From: Desulfobulbus oralis
Lineage (GTDB): Bacteria; Desulfobacterota; Desulfobulbia; Desulfobulbales; Desulfobulbaceae
DNA length: 64,000 bases
NCBI RefSeq assembly: GCF_002952055.1
Contig: NZ_CP021255.1
Coordinates: 742,851 to 806,850 of the forward strand
Reading direction: 5' to 3'
Part shown: positions 43,125-51,986 of the stretch, piece by piece
How the letters are laid out: each line of letters starts with the position of its first letter
Position numbering within the stretch: position 1 is the stretch's first letter
The notes under the pieces: generated by a model
Databases searched by the model: none
Told to the model about the DNA's origin: nothing
Seen by the model: the letters and a program-made list of their open reading frames with translations, nothing else
Translations under genes and position numbers: made by a program

Positions 43125-44225
43125 ATGACGAATCAACACACAACACGCTGCTTTTTCGGCTGCAATGCAGGCAATGGTTTTCATACTTTTTTTAACTTTT
43201 TACCCAGGCTTGAAAGAGCACGTATTATTATTGTCAAAGGTGGGCCAGGGACGGGAAAATCTACGTTCATTAGTGCCGTTGGAGAGACTTTTGCTCAACA
43301 GGGTTATGATCTGGAGTATCAACATTGTTCCCTTGACCCTCAATCGTATGACGCTGTTGTCGTTCCGGCATTGAAAGCCGTAGTCACTGCTGCCACAGGT
43401 CACCATGTCTTTGATCCCAAAAATCCCGGTGCAGTGGATGAAATTCTCAACCTTGGTGACCATTGGGACACCGAAAGAATCCGTCAGCACTCCAAAGAAA
43501 TTATAGAAATCAACCAGGAAGCGGAGAGGCTTTTCCGTAAAGCTTTCCGGATCTTGAACGCAGCCAGACAGTTCCTTGCCAATGTGGAAGATATTCATAT
43601 TGCTCACCAAGATCCTAGAGAGCTGTCCACTGTAACAGAGTGTATCATTGCAGAAGCTCTTCTTCGCTCCAACTCGGAAATGTACGGTGCGGAACGCCAT
43701 GCCTACATTTCTTCCAATACACCGGAAGGAACCATTCACAACATCGCCAGTCTGTTGCGCCCAGAAACTACGGCTTTTGCTGTGAAGGGAGAAGCGGGCA
43801 TGGGCCGGACAAAAATTCTGGCGGGCGTGGCCGAAAAAGCGAAACTCCTTGGTTTTGATGTGGAGTATTACCATAGACCTATTGACCATCATCTGCTGGA
43901 TCACGTGCACATTCCCGCACTGAATCTTCTGGTGACAACGCAACCTGACGAGTTGTCGACGCAGGTTATCGAAGAATCCTTTACGCTTCAGGGAAAGAAG
44001 ACTAAACGTCAAACAGAGCTTCAGGACGAAATTTCAGAAAACGTGGCCAGATATGAACAGACTCTTTCTCTTGCAATGCAAACCCTAGCGCAGATCAAAG
44101 CAGAACATGGCGTTCTTGAAAAATATTACATTGACAGTATGGATTTTGATGGGGTCAAAAAGCGCCTTGCCGCAACCATAGAATCCATTGAGCGGCAGGC
44201 CACCATATCTAAACAGGCGCATTAA
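43125..44225 (+). CDS. P-loop ATPase with duplicated nucleotide-binding domain
   Basis: A 366-residue protein with two related halves. The first has a complete Walker A (VKGGPGTGKSTFISAVG near residue 37). The second has a similar but altered loop (VKGEAGMGRTKILAGVA near residue 220) in which the usual Lys is Arg. Both halves continue with a similar pattern (DLEYQHCSLDPQSYDAVVVP and DVEYYHRPIDHHLLDHVHIP). This resembles the PRK06851 group of proteins of unknown function. Start ATG 43125 with TAGGAG. It is the last gene of the island operon; 218 bp of non-coding DNA follow before the IS5 remnant. Confidence 0.8.
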   Translation: MTNQHTTRCFFGCNAGNGFHTFFNFLPRLERARIIIVKGGPGTGKSTFISAVGETFAQQGYDLEYQHCSLDPQSYDAVVVPALKAVVTAATGHHVFDPKNPGAVDEILNLGDHWDTERIRQHSKEIIEINQEAERLFRKAFRILNAARQFLANVEDIHIAHQDPRELSTVTECIIAEALLRSNSEMYGAERHAYISSNTPEGTIHNIASLLRPETTAFAVKGEAGMGRTKILAGVAEKAKLLGFDVEYYHRPIDHHLLDHVHIPALNLLVTTQPDELSTQVIEESFTLQGKKTKRQTELQDEISENVARYEQTLSLAMQTLAQIKAEHGVLEKYYIDSMDFDGVKKRLAATIESIERQATISKQAH

Positions 44226-44412
44226 TTATGCATCTGAGGTGAGGCATTGTATACTACTGGATGATATGTTCATGTCTAATTTGGATTAACATACAGAATA
44301 CGCTTACATAAGTTTTAAATAGGATTACAAAATCTCATTATATGAGAATGTAATGCTATATTTACCAACAAGTATAATTGGAGTGCACCCTGCGTCGAGA
44401 CCATCGTAGCCA

Positions 44413-44446
44413 CTTGAAAAAGTTGCAGCAATGCGCATTGCTAGTC
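44413..44446 (+). repeat. 34-bp dispersed repeat, copy 2
   Basis: This matches 826-859 with two mismatches. Its right end abuts the left end of the IS5-family copy at 44444, so the IS sits at the end of the repeat. Confidence 0.6.
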
Positions 44447-44950
44447 TCAGGCCTCATTAATTGCCAATAAGCAGGAAATCTGGTTAGTTGTGCTCAAGGA
44501 GGACGCCATGAGCCAACTTTTCTACCTTTCTGCCGGACAACTCGAACGTATCAAGCCCTTCTTTCCACGTTCACATGGTATTCCGCGGGTCGATGACCTG
44601 ACAGTCATCAGCACATTTATGTCATCGAGCATGGCCTGCAGTGGCAAGACGCGCCACGTGAGTATGGCCCGGTACAAGAGGCTGTACAATCGTTTTTTGC
44701 GCTGGAGCCGGATGGGTATCTTCAACAATATTTTTACCGAATTGGCAAAAACAGCGGGACAGGATGGCCAGGTGATGATCGATGCGACCCACCTCAAGGC
44801 GCATCGAAGCGCCGCCAGTATACTTGAAAAAGGACTCTTTCCCGCTGGATCGGACGCACAAAAGGCTGGGCCGATGCCGGAGCCGGGCCGATTTTTGCCC
44901 GACTGGCAAGCTGAAGCTGCCCATCCTGGTCATTTGGCTGCCGAATGAGG
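44444..44950 (+). mobile_element. Degraded IS5/IS427-group element (left part)
   Basis: The left end (GTCTCAGGCCTCATTAAT) and about 500 bp correspond to the copy at 48850, including leader, ribosome site and transposase start (ATG 44508, MSQLFYLSAGQLERIKPFF). A small deletion near 44618 throws the frame out, then the text is recovered in a second frame. After about 44870 the homology ends and the right end is missing. No functional transposase. A terminal TA lies before the element at 44442-44443. Confidence 0.75.
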
Positions 44951-45069
44951 TTGATGTCCCGGATTGTGCCATGATTGTCATTTCAAGATGGCGCCACTGA
45001 CACGCATGGCCACAATGGCCTCTTTGCAGCCCTTCGGCAAATCAAGCCTTCTGCAACAGGCTGACATGG

Positions 45070-45200
45070 AACGTGGCGGGCTCCCTCCGGCTGCCTGGTG
45101 CCTGACGCTTTCACCCTCGACCAGAATCCTGCCCTGCCCATTTTACCTTTTCTCTCCCTGACCGAGTGCTGCATTGGCAACGGGAATCTACCCGGCGATG
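45070..45200 (-). mobile_element. IS30-family end remnant
   Basis: The segment is similar to 48715-48835, the region upstream of the IS30 transposase start (shared GGCGGGCTCC, CCAGAATCC and GAATCTACC). The transposase itself is absent. The sequence between 45200 and 45356 shows nothing I can support. Confidence 0.5.
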
Positions 45201-45361
45201 GGAAAAATTCCTCCCATGGGTACGGAAAAGGAGTATCATCGGCTGCAGACCTCGGGCACAGGGCTCGGGGCCAACAGGGCCGCCTGCGGAGCACCGGCGG
45301 TTCCGGGAGCCTGAGCGCCTTGCCGCGCGCGGCATACGATCATCCCACACAAGGAATGCCC

Positions 45362-45943
45362 ATGGCCTGTCTTGCCGATAACCTGCCTGCTCAGGTCAAG
45401 AGCCTGCGCCTGGTCACCGATGCTTCCTGGTTGGGCGAGGGCGCCATGCAGGCGGCTTTTTTTCAGCCAGACCTGCCTGGCCAAGCGGATCGCTTTGCAC
45501 GTGCTGCCTGCCCAGCGCGGATCGCTTTGCGCGGCGGATTCTGCCCTTCGCCGGGCTCAGGCGGCCCTGGCGCCCTCTTTCGACCACGTCGGGAGCATGG
45601 CGCAGGCAGGCGGCGTGGCCCTGGCTTTCCCCGGGTTCTCGTAGTGCCCGGGGCGGCGATTCCGAGCGGAACCCATATCCCGTTGAGTTGCCGGAGGAAA
45701 ACCGTTCAGCAGATGAGCATCCTGTCCGTGATGCAGCGGGAGGCAAAACGGCAGGAGGCCGAAAGCCCGGTGCCGGCCTTTTGCGCCCAGGTGCGGGCAG
45801 AGGGCCAGCGCAGCCAGTGCAGGTTCTCGCCCGGCCATGTCGCTGAAAATGTCATTGGCCGGGCGCATTGTGCGGTGCTGATAGTTGCCGCACAGGAAGG
45901 TGCCGGCGATCCGTCCCCTGATGCCACCGGCGCTGCGTCATGA
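45362..45943 (+). pseudogene. Decayed gene, possibly universal stress protein-like
   Basis: An ATG at 45362 (AAGGA upstream) begins MACLADNLPAQVKSLRLVTD, followed by ASWLGEGAMQAAFF, which recalls the start of a UspA domain. The text then changes frame near 45463 (CLAKRIALHVLPAQ in the next frame), and a late GRAHCAVLIVAAQEG recalls a UspA ending (ARCPVLVV). Several frameshifts would be needed, so no working protein is expected. UspA genes often sit near SulP transporter genes, which is the next gene here. The family call is weak. Confidence 0.35.
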
Positions 45944-48081
45944 CCCGTCACCTCATCCTGCGTCTTTTTCCCTTTGTCGCCTGGTTGCCCCTGTCGCCGC
46001 TGCTTTTGCGCGCAGACCTCGTTGCCGGCATTACCGGTGCCCTGGTGCTGGTGCCCAAGGCCATGGCCTATGCGCAGCTGGCTGGCCTGCCCCTGCAGTT
46101 TGGCCTCTATACCGCACTGGTTCCGGCCATTATCGGGGCCATGTGGGGTTCTTCGCGGCAACTGGCCACGGGCCCTGTGGCCATCCTCTCGCTGATGACC
46201 GCGGCGGCGGTCACGCCCCTGGCAGCTCCAGGTTCCGCGGACTATATCGGTTTGGCCCTGCTGCTCGCCCTGATGGCGGGCTGCATTCAACTCGTTCTTG
46301 GTCTGGTCAAACTGGGCAATGCGGTCAACTTTGTTTCCCATCCGGTCATCCTGGGTTTCATGAACGCAGCCGCCCTCATCATCGGGCTGTCCCAGTTGGA
46401 CATGCTGCTTGGCATTCCCAAGGGCCGCAGCGATTTTTTCCTGATGGATGTCTGGGAGATGCTGGGCTACCTGCCCCTGACCCATCTGCCGACGCTGGCC
46501 ATGTCGGTGGGTACCGCGCTGCTGCTGCTTGGGGTCAAGCAGATCCGTTTCCTGGCCAAATCCGGGGTCTTGCTGGTGGTGCTGCTCACCACCCTGATCA
46601 GCTTCTGCATCGGCTTTGAACATAAAACAACGGCCCGCATAGACGATGTGGCCACCCCGGTTGCCCGGGAGATCATCGAAAAACACGATGCCTCCCTGCG
46701 GCACATGGCAGCGATCGCCAACAGCATCACCAGCCTGAACGCAGAGCTGCGCCAGGCGGAAAAAAACAGGGACTCCCGGGCAGCCGCCGAGTTGCGCTTT
46801 CGCCTCAACCTGCTGGAGATCGAAAGCGAGGCGGCACAGAAGGACAGCCGTGCCAGCATGCGCACCCTGCGCAAAACCTATTTCGTGCGTACGCTCTCCG
46901 GAGAGCCGGTCCGGTTCCACCAGTGGAACGCGGTACCCCAGGGGGTCAAGACTGACGGCCGCCTGTGGCATATCCAGAAGATCAGCCAGGGGCAACTGTA
47001 CCTAAACGGTGGTGGCGAGGTGGTGGGCGCCGTGCCTGCCGGTCTGCCCTCATTGAAAATGCCCGCGATCAGCCTCAACGGCATAGCGCAACTGATGAGC
47101 GCTGCCCTGGTTGTGGCCCTGGTGGCCTTTATGGAATCCATTTCCATGGCCAAGGCCATGGCCGCCTCAACCAGGCAGCGCATCGATCCGAACCAGGAGT
47201 TGATCGGACAGGGTCTGGCCAACATCGGCGGTTCTTTCTTCCAGGCCTATCCGGCCAGCGGCTCCTTCACCGGTTCGGCCATCAACCTGCAGGCCGGGGC
47301 GAAAACCGGCCTGGCCATGGTGTTCAACGGTTTTTTTATCGCCATAACCCTGCTGTTTCTCACCCCCTATATCTACCATTTGCCCAAGGCGGTGCTGGCA
47401 GTGATCATCACCTTTGCCGTGGCCAGCCTGATCACCCCCAGGGCCTTTTTGCAGGTCTGGAGGGCCAGCCGGGCCGATGCCTGTGTCGCTGTGGCCACCT
47501 TTGTGCTCACCCTGCTGGCCGCGCCCCATCTCGATAAAGGGATCATCATCGGTGCCTTGCTGGCCATCGGTCACAGTCTCTACCGTACCATGGCGCCCAG
47601 GGTGGCCATTCTTGGCCGGCATGAAGACGGCAGTTTTCGCGATGTGACCGTCATCCCGCATCTGGTTATTTCCACCAGGGTGGTGGCCCTTCGCTTTGAT
47701 GGCGCCCTGTATTTCGCCAATGTCGCCTATTTTCAGGACGCGGTGCTGGCAGCAGTGGCAGATCACCGCGACATCAAGTACTTGCTTGTCGTGGGCGATG
47801 CGATCAGCTTCATCGATTCTTCGGGCGAGGGCATGCTGCACAGTGTGGTCGCCCAGCTCCATCGCTCGGGGGTGGAGGTGGTTTTCTCCGGCTTGAAGAA
47901 GCAGGTGTTGGATGTGCTGCGCGCCACAGGTCTGTTTGGCTTTATCGGTGGGGAGCAGAATATCTTTGCCACCGAAACCCAGGCCCTAACCGCTATCTAC
48001 TCCAGGCTGGGCGAAGGTGAAAACGCCTGTGCCATACCGCCCGTCCAGAGGCCGTCAAGGGGCAGGGGGGATCGGCCATGA
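45940..48081 (+). CDS. SulP-family anion transporter with STAS domain
   Basis: A 713-residue inner-membrane transporter. The N-terminal membrane part has the SulP signature (RADLVAGITGALVLVPKAMA, AYAQLAGLPLQFGLYTALVP) and later SMAKAMAASTRQRIDPNQEL and GSFFQAYPASGSFTGSAINL. A C-terminal STAS domain follows (LRFDGALYFANVAYFQDAVL). Between membrane segments at about residues 225-345 lies a charged, helix-forming insert (SITSLNAELRQAEKNRDSRA) not found in ordinary SulP proteins. Substrate: sulfate, bicarbonate or another anion; not determined. A terminator follows at once. The start ATG 45940 overlaps the end of the decayed gene by 4 bp. Confidence 0.92.
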   Translation: MTRHLILRLFPFVAWLPLSPLLLRADLVAGITGALVLVPKAMAYAQLAGLPLQFGLYTALVPAIIGAMWGSSRQLATGPVAILSLMTAAAVTPLAAPGSADYIGLALLLALMAGCIQLVLGLVKLGNAVNFVSHPVILGFMNAAALIIGLSQLDMLLGIPKGRSDFFLMDVWEMLGYLPLTHLPTLAMSVGTALLLLGVKQIRFLAKSGVLLVVLLTTLISFCIGFEHKTTARIDDVATPVAREIIEKHDASLRHMAAIANSITSLNAELRQAEKNRDSRAAAELRFRLNLLEIESEAAQKDSRASMRTLRKTYFVRTLSGEPVRFHQWNAVPQGVKTDGRLWHIQKISQGQLYLNGGGEVVGAVPAGLPSLKMPAISLNGIAQLMSAALVVALVAFMESISMAKAMAASTRQRIDPNQELIGQGLANIGGSFFQAYPASGSFTGSAINLQAGAKTGLAMVFNGFFIAITLLFLTPYIYHLPKAVLAVIITFAVASLITPRAFLQVWRASRADACVAVATFVLTLLAAPHLDKGIIIGALLAIGHSLYRTMAPRVAILGRHEDGSFRDVTVIPHLVISTRVVALRFDGALYFANVAYFQDAVLAAVADHRDIKYLLVVGDAISFIDSSGEGMLHSVVAQLHRSGVEVVFSGLKKQVLDVLRATGLFGFIGGEQNIFATETQALTAIYSRLGEGENACAIPPVQRPSRGRGDRP

Positions 48082-48100
48082 CAGGGCAGTCCCTGTTTTT
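48081..48100 (+). terminator. Rho-independent terminator of the SulP gene
   Basis: ACAGGG (48081-48086) and CCCTGT (48091-48096) pair around a 4-base loop, followed by TTTT, directly at the stop codon. Confidence 0.65.
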
Positions 48101-48204
48101 GAGGTACTGCTTCTGCGCTGGGCCTGCAAGACAGCCCAGCCGATAATGCAACTTGCAAGCGTACCGGTGAGGGCAGGGTTCAACACTTCAGCGGGAGTCT
48201 GGTA

Positions 48205-48840
48205 GCTTGAGCGGTTGCGAGGTCGTCTATGCGGCCGATGGGCCGCCTTGCCCCTGGCGGCGCAGGCCGGATCCGCCGCCACGCCCCAAAGCGGGATCTG
48301 CCTACAACAGGCTGCGGCCGCCGGGCTATATCGATAGGCCCGGGAAACCGGCCTCCGCCCCGGCCTTGCCGCCTCCGGCGTTTGTGGGGCGGCGTAAATG
48401 GCGATAGTTGGTATCGCCAAGCTGTGGGGCTGCATAAATCCAACGGTAGATGGTCTCTCACTGATGCGCATGCCTGCATCCTCTGGATAGTCCAGCCGCG
48501 GACAGCCCGCAATCTGTTCGGGCGACCAGTCGCTACGGAGTTTCTTATCGACCCAGACGACCAGATCGGAGCGGCTCATGCAGCGGTAATGGCGCAGCCC
48601 CCGGCAAAGGCTGTATGGCTTCGACCAGGGCATCTGGCAATTTCCCGTAGCTCAAGCCTGTGGATACAAATAATTTGATGCCGATGCGTTCTTCCAGAGT
48701 AAGATGGGTATGGGACATGGCGGGCTCCTTCTGGCTGCTTGGCTATTGCTACTTTCAACTCTACCAGAATCCCGCCCTGTCCTTTTAACTTTTCAGGTTC
48801 CTACCAAGTGGTGAATTTGGAATGAGAATCTACCGGGCAT
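48205..48840 (-). mobile_element. IS30-family element, decayed
   Basis: The transposase starts at ATG 48718 (MSHTHLTLEERIGIKLFVST, GLSYGKLPDALVEA). After about 45 codons it shifts frame to RCMSRSDLVVWVDKKLRSDW and SPEQIAG, then shifts again around RWIYAAPQ. The catalytic C-terminal part is missing after about 48205. The probable left end is near 48820-48835, similar to the fragment at 45180. Confidence 0.7.
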
Positions 48841-48849
48841 AGCAGATTA

Positions 48850-49666
48850 GGTTCAGGCCTCATTAATTGCCAAAAAGCAGAAAATCTGGTTAGTTGTGCT
48901 CAGGGAGGACGCCATGAGCCAACTGTTCTACCTTTCTGCCGAGCAACTCGAACGTATCAAGCCCTTCTTTCCACGGTCACATGGTATTCCGCGGGTCGAT
49001 GACCGGAAAGTCATCAGCGGCATCATTTATGTCATCAAACATGGCTTGCAGTGGAAGGACGCGCCGCGCGAGTATGGCCCTTATAAAACGCTCTACAATC
49101 GTTTTTTGCGTTGGAGCCAGATGGGCATCTTCAACAACATTTTTGCCGAATTGGCAAAAACAGCGGGACAGGATGGCCAGGTGATGATCAATGCGACCCA
49201 CCTCAAGGCGCATCGTACCGCCGCCAGTTTGCTCAAAAAAGGGCTCTTTCCCGCTGCATCGGACGCACAAAGGGCGGGCTGAACTCCAAAACTATGCCCT
49301 TTGCGACGCTCACGGCAGGCCAGGTAAGCGACTACAAGGGAGCCGCCCTGCTTATGGATGCCATAGATGCTTTGCCCGAGGCCAGGGAGCTGCTGGCGGA
49401 CCGTGGTTATGACGCCGACTGGTTCCGTGATGCCCTGCGTACCAGAGGCATTACGCCCTGCATCCTGCCCGGAAGGAGCCGAAAGAGACTCTGCCCGTAC
49501 GATCAAAATCTGTATAAACAGCGGCACAAGATCGAGATCATGTTTGGCAGGATCAAGGACTGGCGGAGAATAGCCATGCGTTATGACCGCTGCGCACATA
49601 CCTTCTTTTCAGCTCTGTGCCTCGCGGCTTCCATCATATTCTATCTCGATTAATGAGGCCTGAGCC
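48850..49666 (+). mobile_element. IS5-family element, IS427 group
   Basis: 817 bp bounded by the inverted ends GGTTCAGGCCTCATTAAT (48850-48867) and ATTAATGAGGCCTGAGCC (49649-49666), 17 of 18 matching, with TA on both sides (48848-48849 and 49667-49668) as target duplication. It holds two overlapping transposase frames. Confidence 0.88.
48914..49635 (+). pseudogene. IS5-family transposase, frameshifted
   Basis: The first part (48914-49282) runs MSQLFYLSAEQLERIKPFF to INATHLKAHRTAASLLKK. The second part (read in another frame to 49653) contains IGRTKGGLNSK, ELLADRGYDADWF and the C-terminal YKQRHKIEIMFGRIKDWRRI, the DDE block of the family. In IS427-group elements the halves may be joined by frameshifting. 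Here about 30 bp also seem to be missing after GGLNSK, where the text ALCDAHGRP appears in a third frame, so the copy is probably dead. Confidence 0.7.
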
Positions 49667-49726
49667 TAGACAAACCTTTTTGTCCGGAAAAAACAAAAAA
49701 TACCATTACATAACAACCAGTTATCG

Positions 49727-50923
49727 CTATTCCAAAGTTAGTGGGACAGCAGTGCCGGGGAACGCAGGTTGTTCTGCACGGTGCCGAGTTGACCTGGGTC
49801 TTGCCAAAGGGCAGGGCAGCCCCCGGTCAAGACAGTGGGCAAAGCTGCGCTCCACCCGCTCGCCCCGCGCCCGCAAAAGCGCCTTGCCCGTACTGGAACT
49901 GATCCGCTTCCTGTTCCCGTACACCGCATCCCGGGCATCCATGTCGCCTTTCCAGCGCAATCGCCCCTTGCGCGCCGGTTCACTGATCCGGCTTGTGCAA
50001 GAATCCGGCAAATCCTTCAGCACTTTCCGGCTGTGATAGCCCTTGTCCGCCACCAGGGCAAAGGGCTCGTCAATGCTGGGCGCTCCTTCCTTGTCCCCGA
50101 CCACGCACAGCCTGGCCTGGGCGTCGTCAAGTGTGGTGGCAAGCGTTGTGGTGTCACCCTGATCCGCAGGATGCACCACAGCCGAAACAATGGCCCCGGA
50201 TTCCAGATCAACCACATGCTCGGGCTTGTACGCCATGTGGGTGCGGCCATCCTTGAGTTTGCCTATGCGTGCGTCCTCATCGGTGCTCGATTGCCAATCC
50301 TTGTTGGAGGTCTTTCTGCCCTGGCGCTTGCGGTCAAAGGCGATCAACTCCGCCCTGGTCGGCGTCCTGATGCCGCTCTCTTCAGCCAGGCGTTCAAGCA
50401 TTTCCTGGTAGGTTTCGCCTGTATCCCGACGAACAATGCTCTTCATGGCCGCATTCGCCTCCATGCTAGAGGCTTCGATGCCCAGATATTTCCCGTTCAG
50501 CAGCTTGGCTTGCTCCAAAATCCGCAGCACAAAGACAAACATTTCGTGATGCACTTCCAGTGGCAGGCGCCCCCGGATGCGGCACAGGGAGGAATGATCG
50601 GGCACGGATTCGGTGGGGCCGAGCCCGAGGAATTCGCGCAGAGAAAGGGAGTCGGCACAGCGCCAGCAGATGCCGCGTTCAGAGTCGATGCCCTCGAAGT
50701 AGCCGATCAAAAGCATGCGGAAATAGCGCCCCGGCGGGATGGACCTGCGGCCGAGTTTTTCGGCGTAGAAGGGCGCACAGAGCTTTTCGAGGAAGGCGTC
50801 AAATGCTTTCTGGTGCAGGAGCTTCTGCAGCCGCTCGTAAAAGACATGCCCCTGACTTTGGGGCAGCTGATCATAGATCAGCCACATGCTCTTCTGCTCT
50901 GCCTGCTTCCGGCCAAGACTCAT
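49727..50923 (-). pseudogene. IS1182-like transposase, C-terminally truncated
   Basis: A 398-residue frame. N-terminal IS1182/IS5-type text (LPQSQGHVFYERLQKLLHQK, PGRYFRMLLIGYFEGIDSER), then the catalytic core (NGKYLGIEASSMEANAAMKS, LVADKGYHS and GERVERSFAHC). The first catalytic residue reads Glu (GIEAS) where relatives that I know have Asp (VDAS). After ERSFAHCLDRG the frame leaves the family, so the last about 80 residues are lost. Start ATG 50923 with GAGGAGGCG. A terminal-repeat-like motif lies at 50977-50993; the other end is not recognisable. Confidence 0.75.
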
Positions 50924-51083
50924 GACGCCTCCTCAACATAATTTGATCGCCTGTGCACTATTATGCCTTGCCTGAAGACTTTTTCAACGGGCTGCTGAAG
51001 TGATTTCTGAGGCGACCGGAGCGTCGCGGCACCGTGTTCATGAAGGAACGGCTGTGCTTTGCCTGGCTCCTTGATCCAGGCTT

Positions 51084-51965
51084 TCAGCACGCCAGCCGCA
51101 CCCGATACTTGCGCAGGAAGCCCACGGGATTGTAGGTCATCTTCGCCTGGCGCAGGCCAGCCTCGTCCAGGTCCTGGGCCCGGTTGATGGTGGCGAAGCC
51201 CCGGCCCGCATGGCGGGAAAAGGCGCAGTTGATGGTCTGATAGACGCCCTTGAAGCCGCCCAGCCCCTTTTCAAAATGCACTCCCAGGCTTTTGCCGTCC
51301 AGATTCTCCCCCACGCTGAAGGCCACGATCCGGCCGTCCACGTACAGTGAACCGCCCACCAGCCCCCGGAACTGGTTCCAGTGACTGAGCACGCGGTTGA
51401 TGGCCTCGTTTTCAGCACGCAGGGACAACGAGCCCTCGCATTCGTGCCACTGGCACCAGTCATCCTGCAGGCCCAGCACATCCTCGACCATGGCATCGCT
51501 GATGGGGCGGTAGTCTGGCTCGCCGTAGCTTTTGATGTAGTTGTTCAGGTGGGTGTGTTTCTTGTGAAAACGCCTGCCCGGCAGGGTGGCCAGCTCTTCC
51601 TGGCTGTACAGGTACTCCCACTGGCCCCGGTCTTCTTCGATGTCCAGCGTTTCGGGCAGATCACGCTGCCAGAGCTGCGCCAGCTCCTCCGGCACGCGGA
51701 TGATCTCCGGACCCAGGCCGGAATCCGGCAGATCCTGCCAGTTGACGGCATCCCATGCGCCAATGGGCGCCCAGAGGCAGGGTCTGGGCCGGGTCTGGCG
51801 AATCCAGCACAGGCCGTCCGTAAAGACCCATTCCAGACCGTAGTGCCGCTGCCAGCCCCAGAGATTGGCCAGGGTATAGTCCAGCGAGCGGCGCGGGGTC
51901 TGCTGCCAGAGTTCATAGTAGCGTTCGCTTTCCGCCAGGGTCACGGGGGTAAATGCCTTGCTCAC
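51084..51965 (-). CDS. DUF2156 (phosphatidylglycerol lysyltransferase-like) protein
   Basis: A 293-residue cytosolic protein of the DUF2156 family, a GNAT-like fold that also forms the catalytic domain of MprF. Family marks are YTLANLWGWQRHYGLEW early, FHKKHTHLNNYIKSYGEP in the middle and CAFSRHAGRGFATINRAQDL then MTYNPVGFLRKYRV at the end. There is no membrane part, so the acceptor is unknown; it may transfer an acyl or aminoacyl group to a soluble substrate. The start at 51965 lies 21 bp after the stop of the MATE gene upstream, probably in one operon. Confidence 0.87.
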   Translation of the reverse strand: MSKAFTPVTLAESERYYELWQQTPRRSLDYTLANLWGWQRHYGLEWVFTDGLCWIRQTRPRPCLWAPIGAWDAVNWQDLPDSGLGPEIIRVPEELAQLWQRDLPETLDIEEDRGQWEYLYSQEELATLPGRRFHKKHTHLNNYIKSYGEPDYRPISDAMVEDVLGLQDDWCQWHECEGSLSLRAENEAINRVLSHWNQFRGLVGGSLYVDGRIVAFSVGENLDGKSLGVHFEKGLGGFKGVYQTINCAFSRHAGRGFATINRAQDLDEAGLRQAKMTYNPVGFLRKYRVRLAC

Positions 51966-51986
51966 CGGTATGCTCCTCTTGGGATT

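Noticed and set aside
45098..45361. Front half of a 281-codon open frame upstream of SulP
   Set aside because: It runs through the IS30 end remnant; coding-like text begins only at 45362 and even there is frameshifted.
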